A DNA stretch of 64,000 nt from Mycolicibacterium sphagni (GTDB lineage Bacteria; Actinomycetota; Actinomycetes; Mycobacteriales; Mycobacteriaceae): positions 1-64,000 of the forward strand of contig NZ_NOZR01000028.1 of NCBI RefSeq assembly GCF_002250655.1, read 5' to 3'. Position 1 is the stretch's first letter; every line of letters begins with the position of its first letter. Positions 20,405 to 28,089 of the stretch are shown one piece after another. Under the pieces are notes generated by a model, which saw only the letters and a program-made list of their open reading frames with translations, was not told where the DNA came from and did not search any database. The position numbers and the translations under genes were made by a program.

Positions 20405-21774
20405 GTACCGCGATCGTGGCGTTCGGCGGCAATGCACTGGTCACCGACGCCGACCACGATTCCATTCCGCAGCAGTACGACACCGTTGCCCGCACCGTGG
20501 CGCCGCTGATCGACATGGTGGAGCAGGGCTGGAAACTCGTTGTCTCCCATGGCAATGGACCCCAGGTCGGGTTCATTCTGCGGCGCTCGGAACTGGCCCA
20601 GAGCGAGGTCGATCCGGTTCCCGTCGACTACGCCGTCGCCGACACCCAGGGTGCGATCGGGTACATGTTCGTCAAGGCCCTGCGCAACGAGCTGGCCCGG
20701 CGCGGCCTGTCCCGCCCGGTCGTGGCGGTGGTGACCCACTCGGTGGTCAGCCTCGATGATCCTGCCTTCGACAATCCGACCAAGCCGGTCGGCTCCTTCT
20801 TTCCCGAGGATCGGGCCAGGGAGCTTGCGGATCGCCAGGGCTGGACCATTGCCGAGGACGCCGGGCGCGGATGGCGCCGCACCGTCGCTTCGCCCCGGCC
20901 CACGACGATCCTGGAGACCGACGTGATCGCCCGGCTGCTCAACGACGGCGCGATCGTCGTCGCCGTCGGGGGCGGCGGCATCCCGGTGGCCCTCGAACAT
21001 GACGGCACCGTGATCGGGGTGGAAGCCGTCGTCGACAAGGACATCGCCTCCGGACTGCTGGCCCACGAGCTGGGCGCTGACCTTCTGATGATTCCGACCG
21101 GTGTGGCGCGGGTGGCCATCGGGTTCGGGACACCCGCCGAGACGTGGCTCGACGCGATCACGGTCGAGCAGGCTCGCGACTACATCGACTCCGGCCAGTT
21201 CGGGAAGGGGTCGATGGAACCGAAGGTGCGGGCCGTCGCCGATTTCGTGGCCGCCACACCCGGCGCCGTCGGCGTCATCGGGGCGGCCGAAGAGATTCCG
21301 GCGATCCTGGCCGGCACGTCGGGAACGAGGATCGTCGGCGACACCGCTGCGACGCCACGTGAGGCCGAAACTGACAGCCGTGCAGTGCTATTGGCGGTCA
21401 ACGGCACCCTGATGCGCGGGCTGAAGCTGTCGCCGAACATGGCCGCCGCCGGCGCCACCTTCATCCGGGAGGCCGTCACCGAGCCGGTCTACCGGCTGTG
21501 GACTATCAACGACGACCATCCCGCGATGGTCCGGGTGACTGATGGCTCGGGGGTTGGTGTGGCGGTCGAGGTGTGGGAGGTGCCTGCGACGGGTCTGGCC
21601 GGAATCCTGCTCAAGGAGCCACCCGGGCTGTCGATCGGCAAGGTCAACCTCGACGACGGCTCGACGGTGCTCGGTGTGCTCGGTGAGCCCGCACTGGTCG
21701 AGGGCCAGCGGGAGATCAGCGAGTTCGGGGGGTGGCGGGCGTACACGGCCGCCAATAACGGGACGGTGGCCTAG
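20401..21774 (+). CDS. Carbamate kinase fused to an allophanate-hydrolase C-terminal domain
   Basis: A 457-residue two-domain protein. Residues 1-314 are a complete carbamate kinase (FGGNALVTDADHDSIPQQ, SHGNGPQVGFILRRSE, VAVGGGGIPV, DKDIASGLLA, GSMEPKV), which makes ATP from carbamoyl phosphate. Residues about 328-455 match the C-terminal domain of allophanate hydrolase: TEPVYRLW, then PAMVRV, then VAVEVWEVP, then GLSIGKVNLDDG, then EISEFGGWRAY. In AtzF that domain processes N-carboxycarbamate. Ordinary carbamate kinases are about 310 residues, so this is a fusion, and the amidase domain of allophanate hydrolase is absent. The GTG at 20401 overlaps the preceding stop. It is the last gene of the operon and its presence ties the operon to carbamoyl phosphate. 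Confidence 0.88.
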   Translation: MSTAIVAFGGNALVTDADHDSIPQQYDTVARTVAPLIDMVEQGWKLVVSHGNGPQVGFILRRSELAQSEVDPVPVDYAVADTQGAIGYMFVKALRNELARRGLSRPVVAVVTHSVVSLDDPAFDNPTKPVGSFFPEDRARELADRQGWTIAEDAGRGWRRTVASPRPTTILETDVIARLLNDGAIVVAVGGGGIPVALEHDGTVIGVEAVVDKDIASGLLAHELGADLLMIPTGVARVAIGFGTPAETWLDAITVEQARDYIDSGQFGKGSMEPKVRAVADFVAATPGAVGVIGAAEEIPAILAGTSGTRIVGDTAATPREAETDSRAVLLAVNGTLMRGLKLSPNMAAAGATFIREAVTEPVYRLWTINDDHPAMVRVTDGSGVGVAVEVWEVPATGLAGILLKEPPGLSIGKVNLDDGSTVLGVLGEPALVEGQREISEFGGWRAYTAANNGTVA

Positions 21775-21796
21775 CCACAGACGGTGGAGATCATCA

Positions 21797-21811
21797 CTCC
21801 GCCGGGCGGAG
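21797..21811. terminator. GC-rich hairpin between convergent genes
   Basis: CTCCGCC-G-GGCGGAG forms a 7-base perfect stem with a minimal loop 23 bases after the carbamate kinase stop. It lacks a T-run, as is common for mycobacterial terminators, and could end transcription of the operon. Confidence 0.4.
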
Positions 21812-21815
21812 CAAT

Positions 21816-21950
21816 TCAGCGTGTGTCCGCCTTGCCGTCGCCATCTGTGGTGGGGAAGTCGATTGGATCCAGCCGCATATACGGATTCGCCCTGACGAGA
21901 TCGAGAAGCTTCTCCCGCTCGGCATCGCTGTCCGAGTCTGGTGCGGTCAT
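21816..21950 (-). CDS. Possible 44-residue acidic small protein
   Basis: A short open frame encoding MTAPDSDSDAEREKLLDLVR followed by a proline-containing tail ending in DGDGKADTR. The composition (acidic N-terminus, amphipathic helix) is protein-like, and the frame converges on the carbamate kinase gene. No clear ribosome binding site and no recognised family. It could be a real small protein or chance. Confidence 0.35.
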   Translation of the reverse strand: MTAPDSDSDAEREKLLDLVRANPYMRLDPIDFPTTDGDGKADTR

Positions 21951-22040
21951 CAGATGAACGTTACGAGCGTTGAGACCAGCTGGCGTGCGTAGTCGGCCAC
22001 TCGATTTCCCGCCTTGGCGGGAGTTCGATTTCGGCCTCTG

Positions 22041-22217
22041 CTATTCGACGTACAGGCAGTCCGGATCGGTGCACTTACGCTCGATGTCCACGCTCATCGG
22101 AAGAGTGGACAACAAGCCGTAGACGCTCAAAGTCCGTTCGATCAACTCGCTGGCGCAGTCGAATACCGGACACGGCAGGTCTGCGCCGCGCCACGGTGAC
22201 GTGCGGTAGCCGCTCAT
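22041..22217 (-). CDS. Possible 58-residue Cys-rich small protein
   Basis: The frame from the ATG at 22217 encodes a 58-residue peptide with two C-x4-C pairs (CPVFDC and CTDPDC) about 30 residues apart, the spacing of a small zinc-ribbon-like unit. No strong ribosome binding site is visible, and an extension upstream to 22316 is possible. It lies in a gene-poor accessory stretch after the carbamoyl operon. Family not recognised. Confidence 0.4.
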   Translation of the reverse strand: MSGYRTSPWRGADLPCPVFDCASELIERTLSVYGLLSTLPMSVDIERKCTDPDCLYVE

Positions 22218-22898
22218 AGCTAAAAAGGTAGGAGTCGGACACGGGGGCTGGCGACAGCTGCGTGCCGAACGGTGCATCTCCGAGGCTGAATAGTCATCAA
22301 GCCGTAGCCCACCCAAGGGGAGATCGTCGTTGGCTGGAACTTTGTGGGAAGTTTGATCGTTTAACCAAGCGTCGCCCTGATAAGCGTCTGGCTCGCGTGG
22401 TCAGTACTCCGGGGCGGTGCGCCTGTGAATGGCCTGTCCCCCCGGGCCGCGCGGGTGGGCTGAGACGGGTCGGTGCTTCTCGACCCCCCTGTGCGGCAAC
22501 GGCCCGTCTCAGCGAACCGCCGCCTTCCGACGTAGACGAAGGTCATTCCCTCGAGTTTCGAAACTCGAGCCCGTGATGTGGAATTTCTTTTCGTGAGATA
22601 TCGCTTGGCCCGAGTGTGTACCCGCATCTCTTCTGAGCGGTCGTGAATGCTCTTGCCTGCGGAATGCCTGTCAATCGACTGAAGAAGTCCGGGGGATTTC
22701 GTCCGTATTGAACGAAGGAAAGTGGCCTCGGCAAGGAGTTCCCGCCAGTGGTCAAATCGGTTATTTGGGTTGCGACAAGACTCCTTTCTTTAGCTCTCTA
22801 AAGCACCCATCCTTTTCTGCCGAAACAGGCGTACGATCCCACGCAGAAACGCCTCAATTAGAGCGTTGGCTCAGGACGCGATGTGGAGGTCGAACGCC
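22218..22898. other. Gene-poor, lower-GC stretch
   Basis: About 680 bases with no convincing coding frame. It contains the 20-base perfect palindrome CTCGAGTTTCGAAACTCGAG at 22550-22569 and becomes visibly AT-richer from about 22570. It reads as non-coding accessory DNA leading into the membrane-protein gene. Confidence 0.6.
22550..22569. repeat. 20-base perfect palindrome
   Basis: CTCGAGTTTCGAAACTCGAG is its own reverse complement over all 20 bases. It is not near an obvious start codon. It could be a dimeric protein binding site or an RNA hairpin; no function can be assigned from sequence. Confidence 0.7.
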
Positions 22899-23018
22899 AT
22901 GAAGCAGCCAGGTGACGGTCCGCAAGTCGAAAACCAACTTGAAGGCGAAGACGATGATCCAGGAGGGGGCGGCTACGGCGGACACCAAACCACCGACAGC
23001 CCAGCAGAAGCCTTCTGA
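22899..23018 (+). CDS. Possible 39-residue acidic/glycine-rich leader peptide
   Basis: ATG at 22899 with GGAGG at 22885-22889 (spacing 9) opens a 39-codon frame encoding an acidic, glycine-rich peptide (QVENQLEGEDDDPGGGGYGG in the middle). It overlaps the start of the following membrane-protein gene in another frame by 65 bases. The good ribosome binding site makes translation plausible, perhaps as a coupled leader. It may instead be the displaced N-terminus of the next gene. Confidence 0.35.
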   Translation: MKQPGDGPQVENQLEGEDDDPGGGGYGGHQTTDSPAEAF

Positions 23019-23550
23019 ATTGTCCGAGCACGAATCGGCCGAAACCACGGAACCCGCGACCGCAGGCAAGGTCTTCGAAAGTCTTGTAGGTACCTTGCTG
23101 GCGAGCGAGGAGGACCGCCGCAAGCGCGTTGACGGACGCGCTGCTGCCGTCCTCGCGACGAGCTCGACGATTCTGACGATCATCTTCGGGCTGACGGTTT
23201 TCGTCTCTGGCAAAGACTACATATTCAAAAATTTCTATGCCATTTGGTTCTTGATACTCGCGATCGTGGCATTTGTCGCTTCGGCATTGGTTGCCATAGT
23301 AATCCAGGCTTACGGCTTTCCGTACTTGACACTTAACAATGAAACCCTGGAGAGTTTAGGCGATCATTGGTCGGATACTGAAGACTCCGCGAGGCAAATG
23401 TGGGTTAAAAGTCAAGCCGTGACAATAATTAGTCTACGCAGCAGCAATGATAAAAAATCTGACCTCGCAACATTCAGTTTGGGCTTCGAGCTTGCAGCTA
23501 TCGCCTTGCTCGCGTTGTCTGTAGCGTTCGAACTTCACACAAAGCTCTGA
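22954..23550 (+). CDS. Three-helix membrane protein of unknown function
   Basis: A 198-residue protein. A charged, Glu/Thr-rich soluble N-terminus (about 1-60) is followed by DRRKRVDGRAAAVLATSSTI, leading into the first membrane helix (TILTIIFGLTVFV). A second long helix (FYAIWFLILAIVAFVASAL) and a C-terminal helix (LAAIALLALSVAFEL) follow, with about 65 cytosolic residues between helices 2 and 3. The R-x-D-x-R-A motif before helix 1 is reminiscent of small membrane effectors of defence systems and related DUF families, but no partner gene is adjacent, so this is only a resemblance. Codons and base composition are AT-richer than the neighbours, indicating transfer. ATG 22954 follows GAAGG at 22941-22945; GTG 22912 is an alternative start. 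Confidence 0.65.
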   Translation: MIQEGAATADTKPPTAQQKPSELSEHESAETTEPATAGKVFESLVGTLLASEEDRRKRVDGRAAAVLATSSTILTIIFGLTVFVSGKDYIFKNFYAIWFLILAIVAFVASALVAIVIQAYGFPYLTLNNETLESLGDHWSDTEDSARQMWVKSQAVTIISLRSSNDKKSDLATFSLGFELAAIALLALSVAFELHTKL

Positions 23551-23701
23551 CGTGCGCTCGGCTGCCGTCTGGCATTCGGGTTTTGGCTGTGACAATCGTT
23601 GCGGCGAGGCAGCCGCTCAAGAAATCCGCGGCAACTCAATGTCCCCTCGTGGTCAACGCGCCGTCGCTCGGGGTGAATAGCGCAAGCTTCGGCGTAGCAA
23701 A

Positions 23702-23745
23702 ACCACCTTTAACCAGCGCCCGGCAGGAATCGAACGTGCAAGACC
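23702..23745 (-). repeat. Degraded copy of the tRNA-Arg 3' end and flank (distal attachment-site-like repeat)
   Basis: The segment around 23702-23745 repeats the T-arm/acceptor end of the intact tRNA-Arg gene at 42376-42449 and about 14 bases of its downstream flank, in the same orientation. Shared strings are ACCACCT, CAGCGCC and CGGCAGGAATCGAAC. No complete tRNA is present here. Such a partial 3' copy is what tRNA-targeted integration leaves at the far end of an element. Confidence 0.6.
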
Positions 23746-23758
23746 GAATGCACGCGAA

Positions 23759-24898
23759 TTACCCGCCGAGGTTGCTGCTCCAGCGTTCTTCGATCCGGCC
23801 GAATCGCCAGATGGAGATGGCGATGAGCCAGGAGAGAACGAACAGGGCGACGATGATGTAGCCGACGTGGTCGAGGTTGATGTTGGCGATCGCGGCCAGA
23901 GGGCCGGATTCGATGTGGAGTCGGTCTGCGAGGACGCCGACGAGTTCGATGGTGCCGATGATGAGGGCGACGGCCACCGACAGGGTGGTGATGGTCATGT
24001 TGTAGAAGATCTTGCGGACGGGTTTGGCGAAGGCCCAGCCGTAGGCGTAGTTCATGAAGACGCCGTCGGTGGTGTCCATGAGGGACATGCCGGCTGCGAA
24101 CAGAATCGGTAGCACGAGGATGGCGTAGAAGGGCAGGTTGAAGGCAGCAGCGCCGCCGGCCAGGACCAGCAGTCCGACTTCGGTGGCGGTGTCGAAGCCG
24201 AGGCCGAACAGGACGCCGATGGGGTAGATGTGCCAGGGTTTGGTCACTGACTTGGTCAGGCCGCCGAGGAAGCGGTTCATGAATCCGCGTGAATCGAGCT
24301 GCTTTTCGAGTTCGGCTTCGTCGTAGCGGCCTTGCTTGAGTTCGCGGAACACTTTGATGATGCCCAGCAGGGCGATGAGGTTCAGGATGCCGATGATCCA
24401 GAGGAACACTCCGGACACCGACGGGCCGATCAAGCCGGTGATGGTGTGCAGTGGTGAGTTTTCGTCTTCGACGGGTCCGACGAGGGCTCGCACTCCCACC
24501 GACAGCAGGAAGGCGAGCGCGAACACGATGGTGGAGTGGCCGAGAGAGAACCAGAACCCGACCGACAGGGGTTTGCGGTCGATGCGGTTCTGCAGGTTGT
24601 CGGCGATGAGTTTGCGGGTGGTGTTGTCAACGGCCGCGATGTGGTCGGCGTCGAACGCGTGCCGTAATCCAAAGGTGTAGGCCAGAATTCCGACCCCGAC
24701 AGTGAATACGGGATGGTCCCCACCGAGGCGGTAGTGCTCGGGAACCACAAACGCGAACAGCACTCCGAAGCCGATCAGGTGCAGCGCGATGATGAACCCG
24801 TACATCCCGACCAGTGACCGTTTGTCTGCGCGCGATAAGGAGCGGCGAAATTGTGCGATGCCGCCGGCAGGCGCACCCTCGATCTCGGATGTGGTCAC
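23759..24898 (-). CDS. NiCoT-family nickel/cobalt transporter
   Basis: A 379-residue polytopic membrane protein (about 8 helices) of the HoxN/NixA family. The signature HAFDADHIAAVDN in helix 2 and GFWFSLGHSTIVF in helix 3 carry the metal-binding His and Asp residues. It imports Ni2+ and/or Co2+ across the cytoplasmic membrane. The GTG at 24898 gives a family-like N-terminus; a longer frame to 25006 has no homologous character. It lies 70 bases downstream of an ArsR-type regulator and is likely co-transcribed and controlled by it. A cobalamin-controlled CbtAB system lies 3 kb away, suggesting cobalt. Confidence 0.9.
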   Translation of the reverse strand: MTTSEIEGAPAGGIAQFRRSLSRADKRSLVGMYGFIIALHLIGFGVLFAFVVPEHYRLGGDHPVFTVGVGILAYTFGLRHAFDADHIAAVDNTTRKLIADNLQNRIDRKPLSVGFWFSLGHSTIVFALAFLLSVGVRALVGPVEDENSPLHTITGLIGPSVSGVFLWIIGILNLIALLGIIKVFRELKQGRYDEAELEKQLDSRGFMNRFLGGLTKSVTKPWHIYPIGVLFGLGFDTATEVGLLVLAGGAAAFNLPFYAILVLPILFAAGMSLMDTTDGVFMNYAYGWAFAKPVRKIFYNMTITTLSVAVALIIGTIELVGVLADRLHIESGPLAAIANINLDHVGYIIVALFVLSWLIAISIWRFGRIEERWSSNLGG

Positions 24899-24968
24899 GA
24901 AGGCCCAGCGTATTCGCCATCTGATCGTCTGTCTAGGTGAAAAGATGAGCGGAGGCGATCCCGCGCTG

Positions 24969-25289
24969 TCAGCTGCGGCGGGCACCGATCCAGTGCAGCA
25001 GGTCATGCACCGTGTCGTTGCTCAGCTGGTAGTTCACTGTACGTCCGACCCGGGTGCAGGCGACCCATCCCTGACGACGCAAGATCCTAAGGGCCTGCGA
25101 CACGGTGTTCTCCGGCCGGCCGATTGCGGCGGCAAGATCGCCCACGCAGATATCGGGTGTGCGGTGTAAGGCGAGCAGGATTTCCAGGCGGTTCGGGTCG
25201 GACAACATGTCGAAGCGGGCCGCCCAACTGGTGGTGTCGACATCGGTGAGCGTCGACCGCACCGCACCCACGCCGACCGGTTGCTCCAT
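24969..25289 (-). CDS. ArsR/SmtB-family metal-responsive repressor
   Basis: A 106-residue winged-helix ArsR protein. Recognition helix region NTVSQALRILRRQGWV, with DICVGDLAAAIGR before it and LSNDTVHDLLHWIG at the C-terminus. The Cys in the ICVGDLA position and C-terminal His residues are typical metal ligands in this family. Placed directly upstream of the NiCoT gene, it probably senses Ni2+/Co2+. ATG 25289 is preferred; ATG 25310 adds 7 residues. It is divergent from the superoxide dismutase gene, whose upstream region carries a tandem repeat. Confidence 0.85.
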   Translation of the reverse strand: MEQPVGVGAVRSTLTDVDTTSWAARFDMLSDPNRLEILLALHRTPDICVGDLAAAIGRPENTVSQALRILRRQGWVACTRVGRTVNYQLSNDTVHDLLHWIGARRS

Positions 25290-25483
25290 GCTCGCAATGT
25301 AGCCAAACATCGACGGTCACCGCGTTGATCTAGGAAATGCGGTGACGAGAAGCGATGTGTCCCAGTCGCTTTAGTTTTCGATGAGGCGGTCGGCCGAGGC
25401 GCGCACCGCCTCGCGGAGAGGTGGAGCCTGATGTGCTGCATCGACTTTTCGCGCCCGGCCGACCGATAAGCCCAACCTATCAC

Positions 25484-25499
25484 CTGAACATCTGAACAT
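25484..25499. repeat. Tandem 8-base repeat upstream of sod
   Basis: CTGAACAT occurs twice in direct tandem (CTGAACATCTGAACAT), 65 bases upstream of the superoxide dismutase start and about 195 bases upstream of the divergent ArsR gene. It may be an operator or promoter element for either gene. Confidence 0.4.
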
Positions 25500-25563
25500 C
25501 TAGACTGATGTCGATCGCAACCCACCGCGGACGTCCTTCGACGCGGTCGCGGAAAGGAAATAC

Positions 25564-26193
25564 ATGACCGAGTACTTCTTGCCCGAGTTGGACTATGACT
25601 ACGGCGCGTTGGAACCCCATATCTCTGGGCAGATCAACGAGATTCACCACAGCAAGCATCACGCGGCCTACGTCAAAGGTCTCAACGACGCAATTGCCAA
25701 ACTGGAGGAAGCCCGCGCCAACGACGACCACGCTGCGATCTTCCTCAACGAGAAGAACCTGGCGTTTCACCTCGGCGGGCACGTAAATCATTCGATCTGG
25801 TGGAAGAACCTCTCTCCGAACGGCGGGGATAAGCCTGAGGGTGATCTGGCGGCCGCGATCGACGACCAGTTCGGCTCGTTCGACAAGTTCCGCGCGCAGT
25901 TCACCGCGGCCGCCAATGGTCTACAAGGCTCCGGATGGGCTGTGTTGGGCTATGACACCCTCGGGGGCAAACTGCTGACGTTCCAGCTGTACGACCAGCA
26001 GGCCAACGTTCCGCTCGGCATCATCCCGTTGCTGCAGGTCGACATGTGGGAGCACGCCTACTATCTGCAGTACAAGAACGTCAAAGCCGATTACGTGAAA
26101 GCGTTTTGGAATGTCGTCAATTGGGCCGATGTGCAGGACCGGTTCACTGCGGCCAGCACCAAGACCGCAGGCAGCCGCCCGGGCCCGCTATAG
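25564..26193 (+). CDS. sodA: Fe/Mn superoxide dismutase
   Basis: A 209-residue Fe/Mn superoxide dismutase, full length for mycobacteria. Metal ligands are in EIHHSKHHAAY, GGHVNHSIWW and DMWEHAYY. At the position where M. tuberculosis SodA has His (in YDHQTN) this protein has Gln (YDQQAN), as in manganese-type mycobacterial enzymes, so Mn is the likelier metal. It removes superoxide in the cytosol, or extracellularly, since mycobacterial SodA is found outside without a signal peptide. The context of metal transporters and a metal sensor suggests it is an accessory copy. The ATG at 25564 follows AAAGGAAA. Confidence 0.93.
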   Translation: MTEYFLPELDYDYGALEPHISGQINEIHHSKHHAAYVKGLNDAIAKLEEARANDDHAAIFLNEKNLAFHLGGHVNHSIWWKNLSPNGGDKPEGDLAAAIDDQFGSFDKFRAQFTAAANGLQGSGWAVLGYDTLGGKLLTFQLYDQQANVPLGIIPLLQVDMWEHAYYLQYKNVKADYVKAFWNVVNWADVQDRFTAASTKTAGSRPGPL

Positions 26194-26213
26194 AGGTCTG
26201 GCAAGCTGAGCAG

Positions 26214-27005
26214 ATGGCAGTGCCCGTCCCGGCTGACCGAGTGCGCGAGGCGCTGGTTTCCGCAAGCGAGATCGGACCGTATTTTGCGGTGGAATCCGCT
26301 GTGGCACAGGAGGAATGGCACACCGTTGCCGACCTGTGGGCTGGAACGGGATGTTTGTCGGAACGGGTGACCACAGCGCGCGAATACCTGAGTTCGCGCA
26401 CCAACACCGAAGTCGACCTGCGGGCGTCGGCGTCGATCAGCTCGCTCGGTTTCATCTCCAGGCTGGTGTCGCCTGCGTTGGCTACCGCCTGCTTGGCGGG
26501 AGTGATACCCCGGCTCGACCCGCATCACATGTATTGGCGCCCGGTGGTCGGCGGCCCTGTGCCGATCGCGTTTGATGCTACGGACGGCATGACGGCGAGT
26601 ACCGCCGCCGAGGCTGCCGCCGAGCTGGAGCGTGCGGTGTTGTCGGCGTGCGTAGAGCCGGTTCTGACCGCGTACTCAAGAGAGTTCGCACTGTCGCTGC
26701 GGGTGTTGCGCGGCAACGTTGCTTCGGCGCTCGCCGGTGCGGCCGGCATGCTGATTCGGGCCCGGCGTTCCCTTCGACTCGACCCGGTCGAGGTTGTCCA
26801 CGCCATGCTCGCGCAGCCGTCCTTGATCGGGACGGGCCACTATGAGCGCCCGTTCGATGGTCGGCCTGAGCGCTTCTTTGTTCGGCACAACTGTTGCCTG
26901 TTTTATCGAGTCCCGGGCGGCGGCACGTGCGGTGACTGCGTGCTTGTCCCGGACACCGAACGACTCGAGATGTGGCGTGCGACAGTGGCCCCAGCCGGGG
27001 GATAA
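26214..27005 (+). CDS. FhuF-like (2Fe-2S) protein
   Basis: A 263-residue protein whose C-terminus RHNCCLFYRVPGGGTCGDCV holds the C-C-x10-C-x2-C cluster motif of the FhuF/ferric siderophore reductase family. The N-terminal 200 residues are alpha-helical as in that family. Such proteins release iron from siderophores by reduction, or hold Fe-S clusters in metal metabolism. The ATG at 26214 lies 20 bases after the sod stop in the same direction, so the two are probably co-transcribed. Iron reductase is the best guess; no siderophore gene is nearby. Confidence 0.8.
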   Translation: MAVPVPADRVREALVSASEIGPYFAVESAVAQEEWHTVADLWAGTGCLSERVTTAREYLSSRTNTEVDLRASASISSLGFISRLVSPALATACLAGVIPRLDPHHMYWRPVVGGPVPIAFDATDGMTASTAAEAAAELERAVLSACVEPVLTAYSREFALSLRVLRGNVASALAGAAGMLIRARRSLRLDPVEVVHAMLAQPSLIGTGHYERPFDGRPERFFVRHNCCLFYRVPGGGTCGDCVLVPDTERLEMWRATVAPAGG

Positions 27006-27050
27006 CTGAACTAACCGGCTGAGGCCACTCGTGGCGCTGCGCCCATCCGA

Positions 27051-27809
27051 TCACCGCTGGGTGACTGGATCCTTCTGCGGGACGGATGGCGGGTTGTTGG
27101 GCGAGGACGTCGCCGCCCGGCTCCCCAGCCAGCCGCCAAAGATCCCGACGATCGCCCAGAACAGTGCGTAGCTGCCCAGGGAGCGGATCCGGAAACTCCA
27201 GATCAACTGGGCTGGGATCCCCTCCGGATAGGGGTCGCTGACGCTGGGGAAGACGAACATGATGAGGCCGATCACCACGACCGGGGTCACGATCGCGAGA
27301 ATCCACCGAACATCGTCCGAGATGCGTCCCTTGAGCCGCGCAACCAGCAGCTGGATGGCGACAAACGCGACGATGCTCGTAGCGATCAGCAGCAATTCCC
27401 AGAAGCCGCGCTTCCACACAGTCTCGCCGTTGCCCATTCCTGGTGGCAGAAACGGGTAACGGATCCACGGGACGACCGCGGTAAGCAGAAACGCCACACT
27501 TGCCAAAGCGGTGGAGGCTCGCACGTCGCCGAGGCCACTGATGATGCGGTGACGGAGGTAGACGTAGAGCGTGCCGAACAGGAATGACAAGACGAGGCTG
27601 ACGAACACGATCGCCACCATCCCGCCTACCACTTGTTGGCTTCGGGTGAACAGCTCCGGGTCTGCGGGGCCCTCGGGGGGCAGGGAATCCTCAAAGTCCA
27701 GTCCGGCTCGGATCACGGGCTCGCCCAGGATCCGCAGGTACAGGGCACAGAGGATGCCGGCGGAGAGACCCGCGAGCAGGTATCGCCTGATCACGGCGCC
27801 ATAAGTCAT
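27051..27809 (-). CDS. cbtA: CbtA-family cobalt transporter subunit
   Basis: A 252-residue membrane protein with about 6 helices, a CbtA family member predicted to import cobalt with CbtB. N-terminal YLLAGLSAGILCALYLRILG and the C-terminal GSYALFWAIVGIFGGWLG are family-like. It lies 12 bases downstream of cbtB in an operon preceded by a cobalamin riboswitch. Expression should therefore fall when cobalamin is plentiful. Confidence 0.85.
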   Translation of the reverse strand: MTYGAVIRRYLLAGLSAGILCALYLRILGEPVIRAGLDFEDSLPPEGPADPELFTRSQQVVGGMVAIVFVSLVLSFLFGTLYVYLRHRIISGLGDVRASTALASVAFLLTAVVPWIRYPFLPPGMGNGETVWKRGFWELLLIATSIVAFVAIQLLVARLKGRISDDVRWILAIVTPVVVIGLIMFVFPSVSDPYPEGIPAQLIWSFRIRSLGSYALFWAIVGIFGGWLGSRAATSSPNNPPSVPQKDPVTQR

Positions 27810-27821
27810 TGGTCAGTTCCC

Positions 27822-28067
27822 TTAATGGCAAGCGATGCCGAGGAAGTGACGACCGTCGTGGAAGAACTCGTGCAGGTGGTTCCAGACATTCGGGGCGATG
27901 TCTTGGCCCAGGAACGCATACGTGATCCAGAGCAGGGTGATTACCACGGCGATCCACGCGAGCGCGGGGATGTGGATGGCGGCCGGAGTGGCAGTGTCGG
28001 GTGCGCTGGGCGCGGCGACAGGCGCCGATGGCGGGGCAGTCAGAATTGCGGTCATTACAGTCTCCAT
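27822..28067 (-). CDS. cbtB: CbtB-family cobalt transporter subunit
   Basis: An 81-residue protein with a Pro/Ala-rich N-terminus, one membrane helix (ALAWIAVVITLLWITYAFLG) and a His-rich C-terminus (NHLHEFFHDGRHFLGIACH), the diagnostic feature of CbtB. The histidines probably bind cobalt. The first ATG at 28067 is used; 28055 is an alternative. It lies directly downstream of the cobalamin riboswitch and upstream of cbtA. Confidence 0.85.
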   Translation of the reverse strand: METVMTAILTAPPSAPVAAPSAPDTATPAAIHIPALAWIAVVITLLWITYAFLGQDIAPNVWNHLHEFFHDGRHFLGIACH

Positions 28068-28089
28068 CTCTCGTGGTGGGCAACCAAAA

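Noticed and set aside
22954..23550. Calling the three-helix protein a cyclic-nucleotide-activated defence effector
   Set aside because: No cyclase, nuclease or sensor gene is adjacent and the similarity is limited to one short motif.
23700..23760. A second functional tRNA gene
   Set aside because: Only the 3' part is present; no 5' half or full cloverleaf can be formed before the NiCoT gene.
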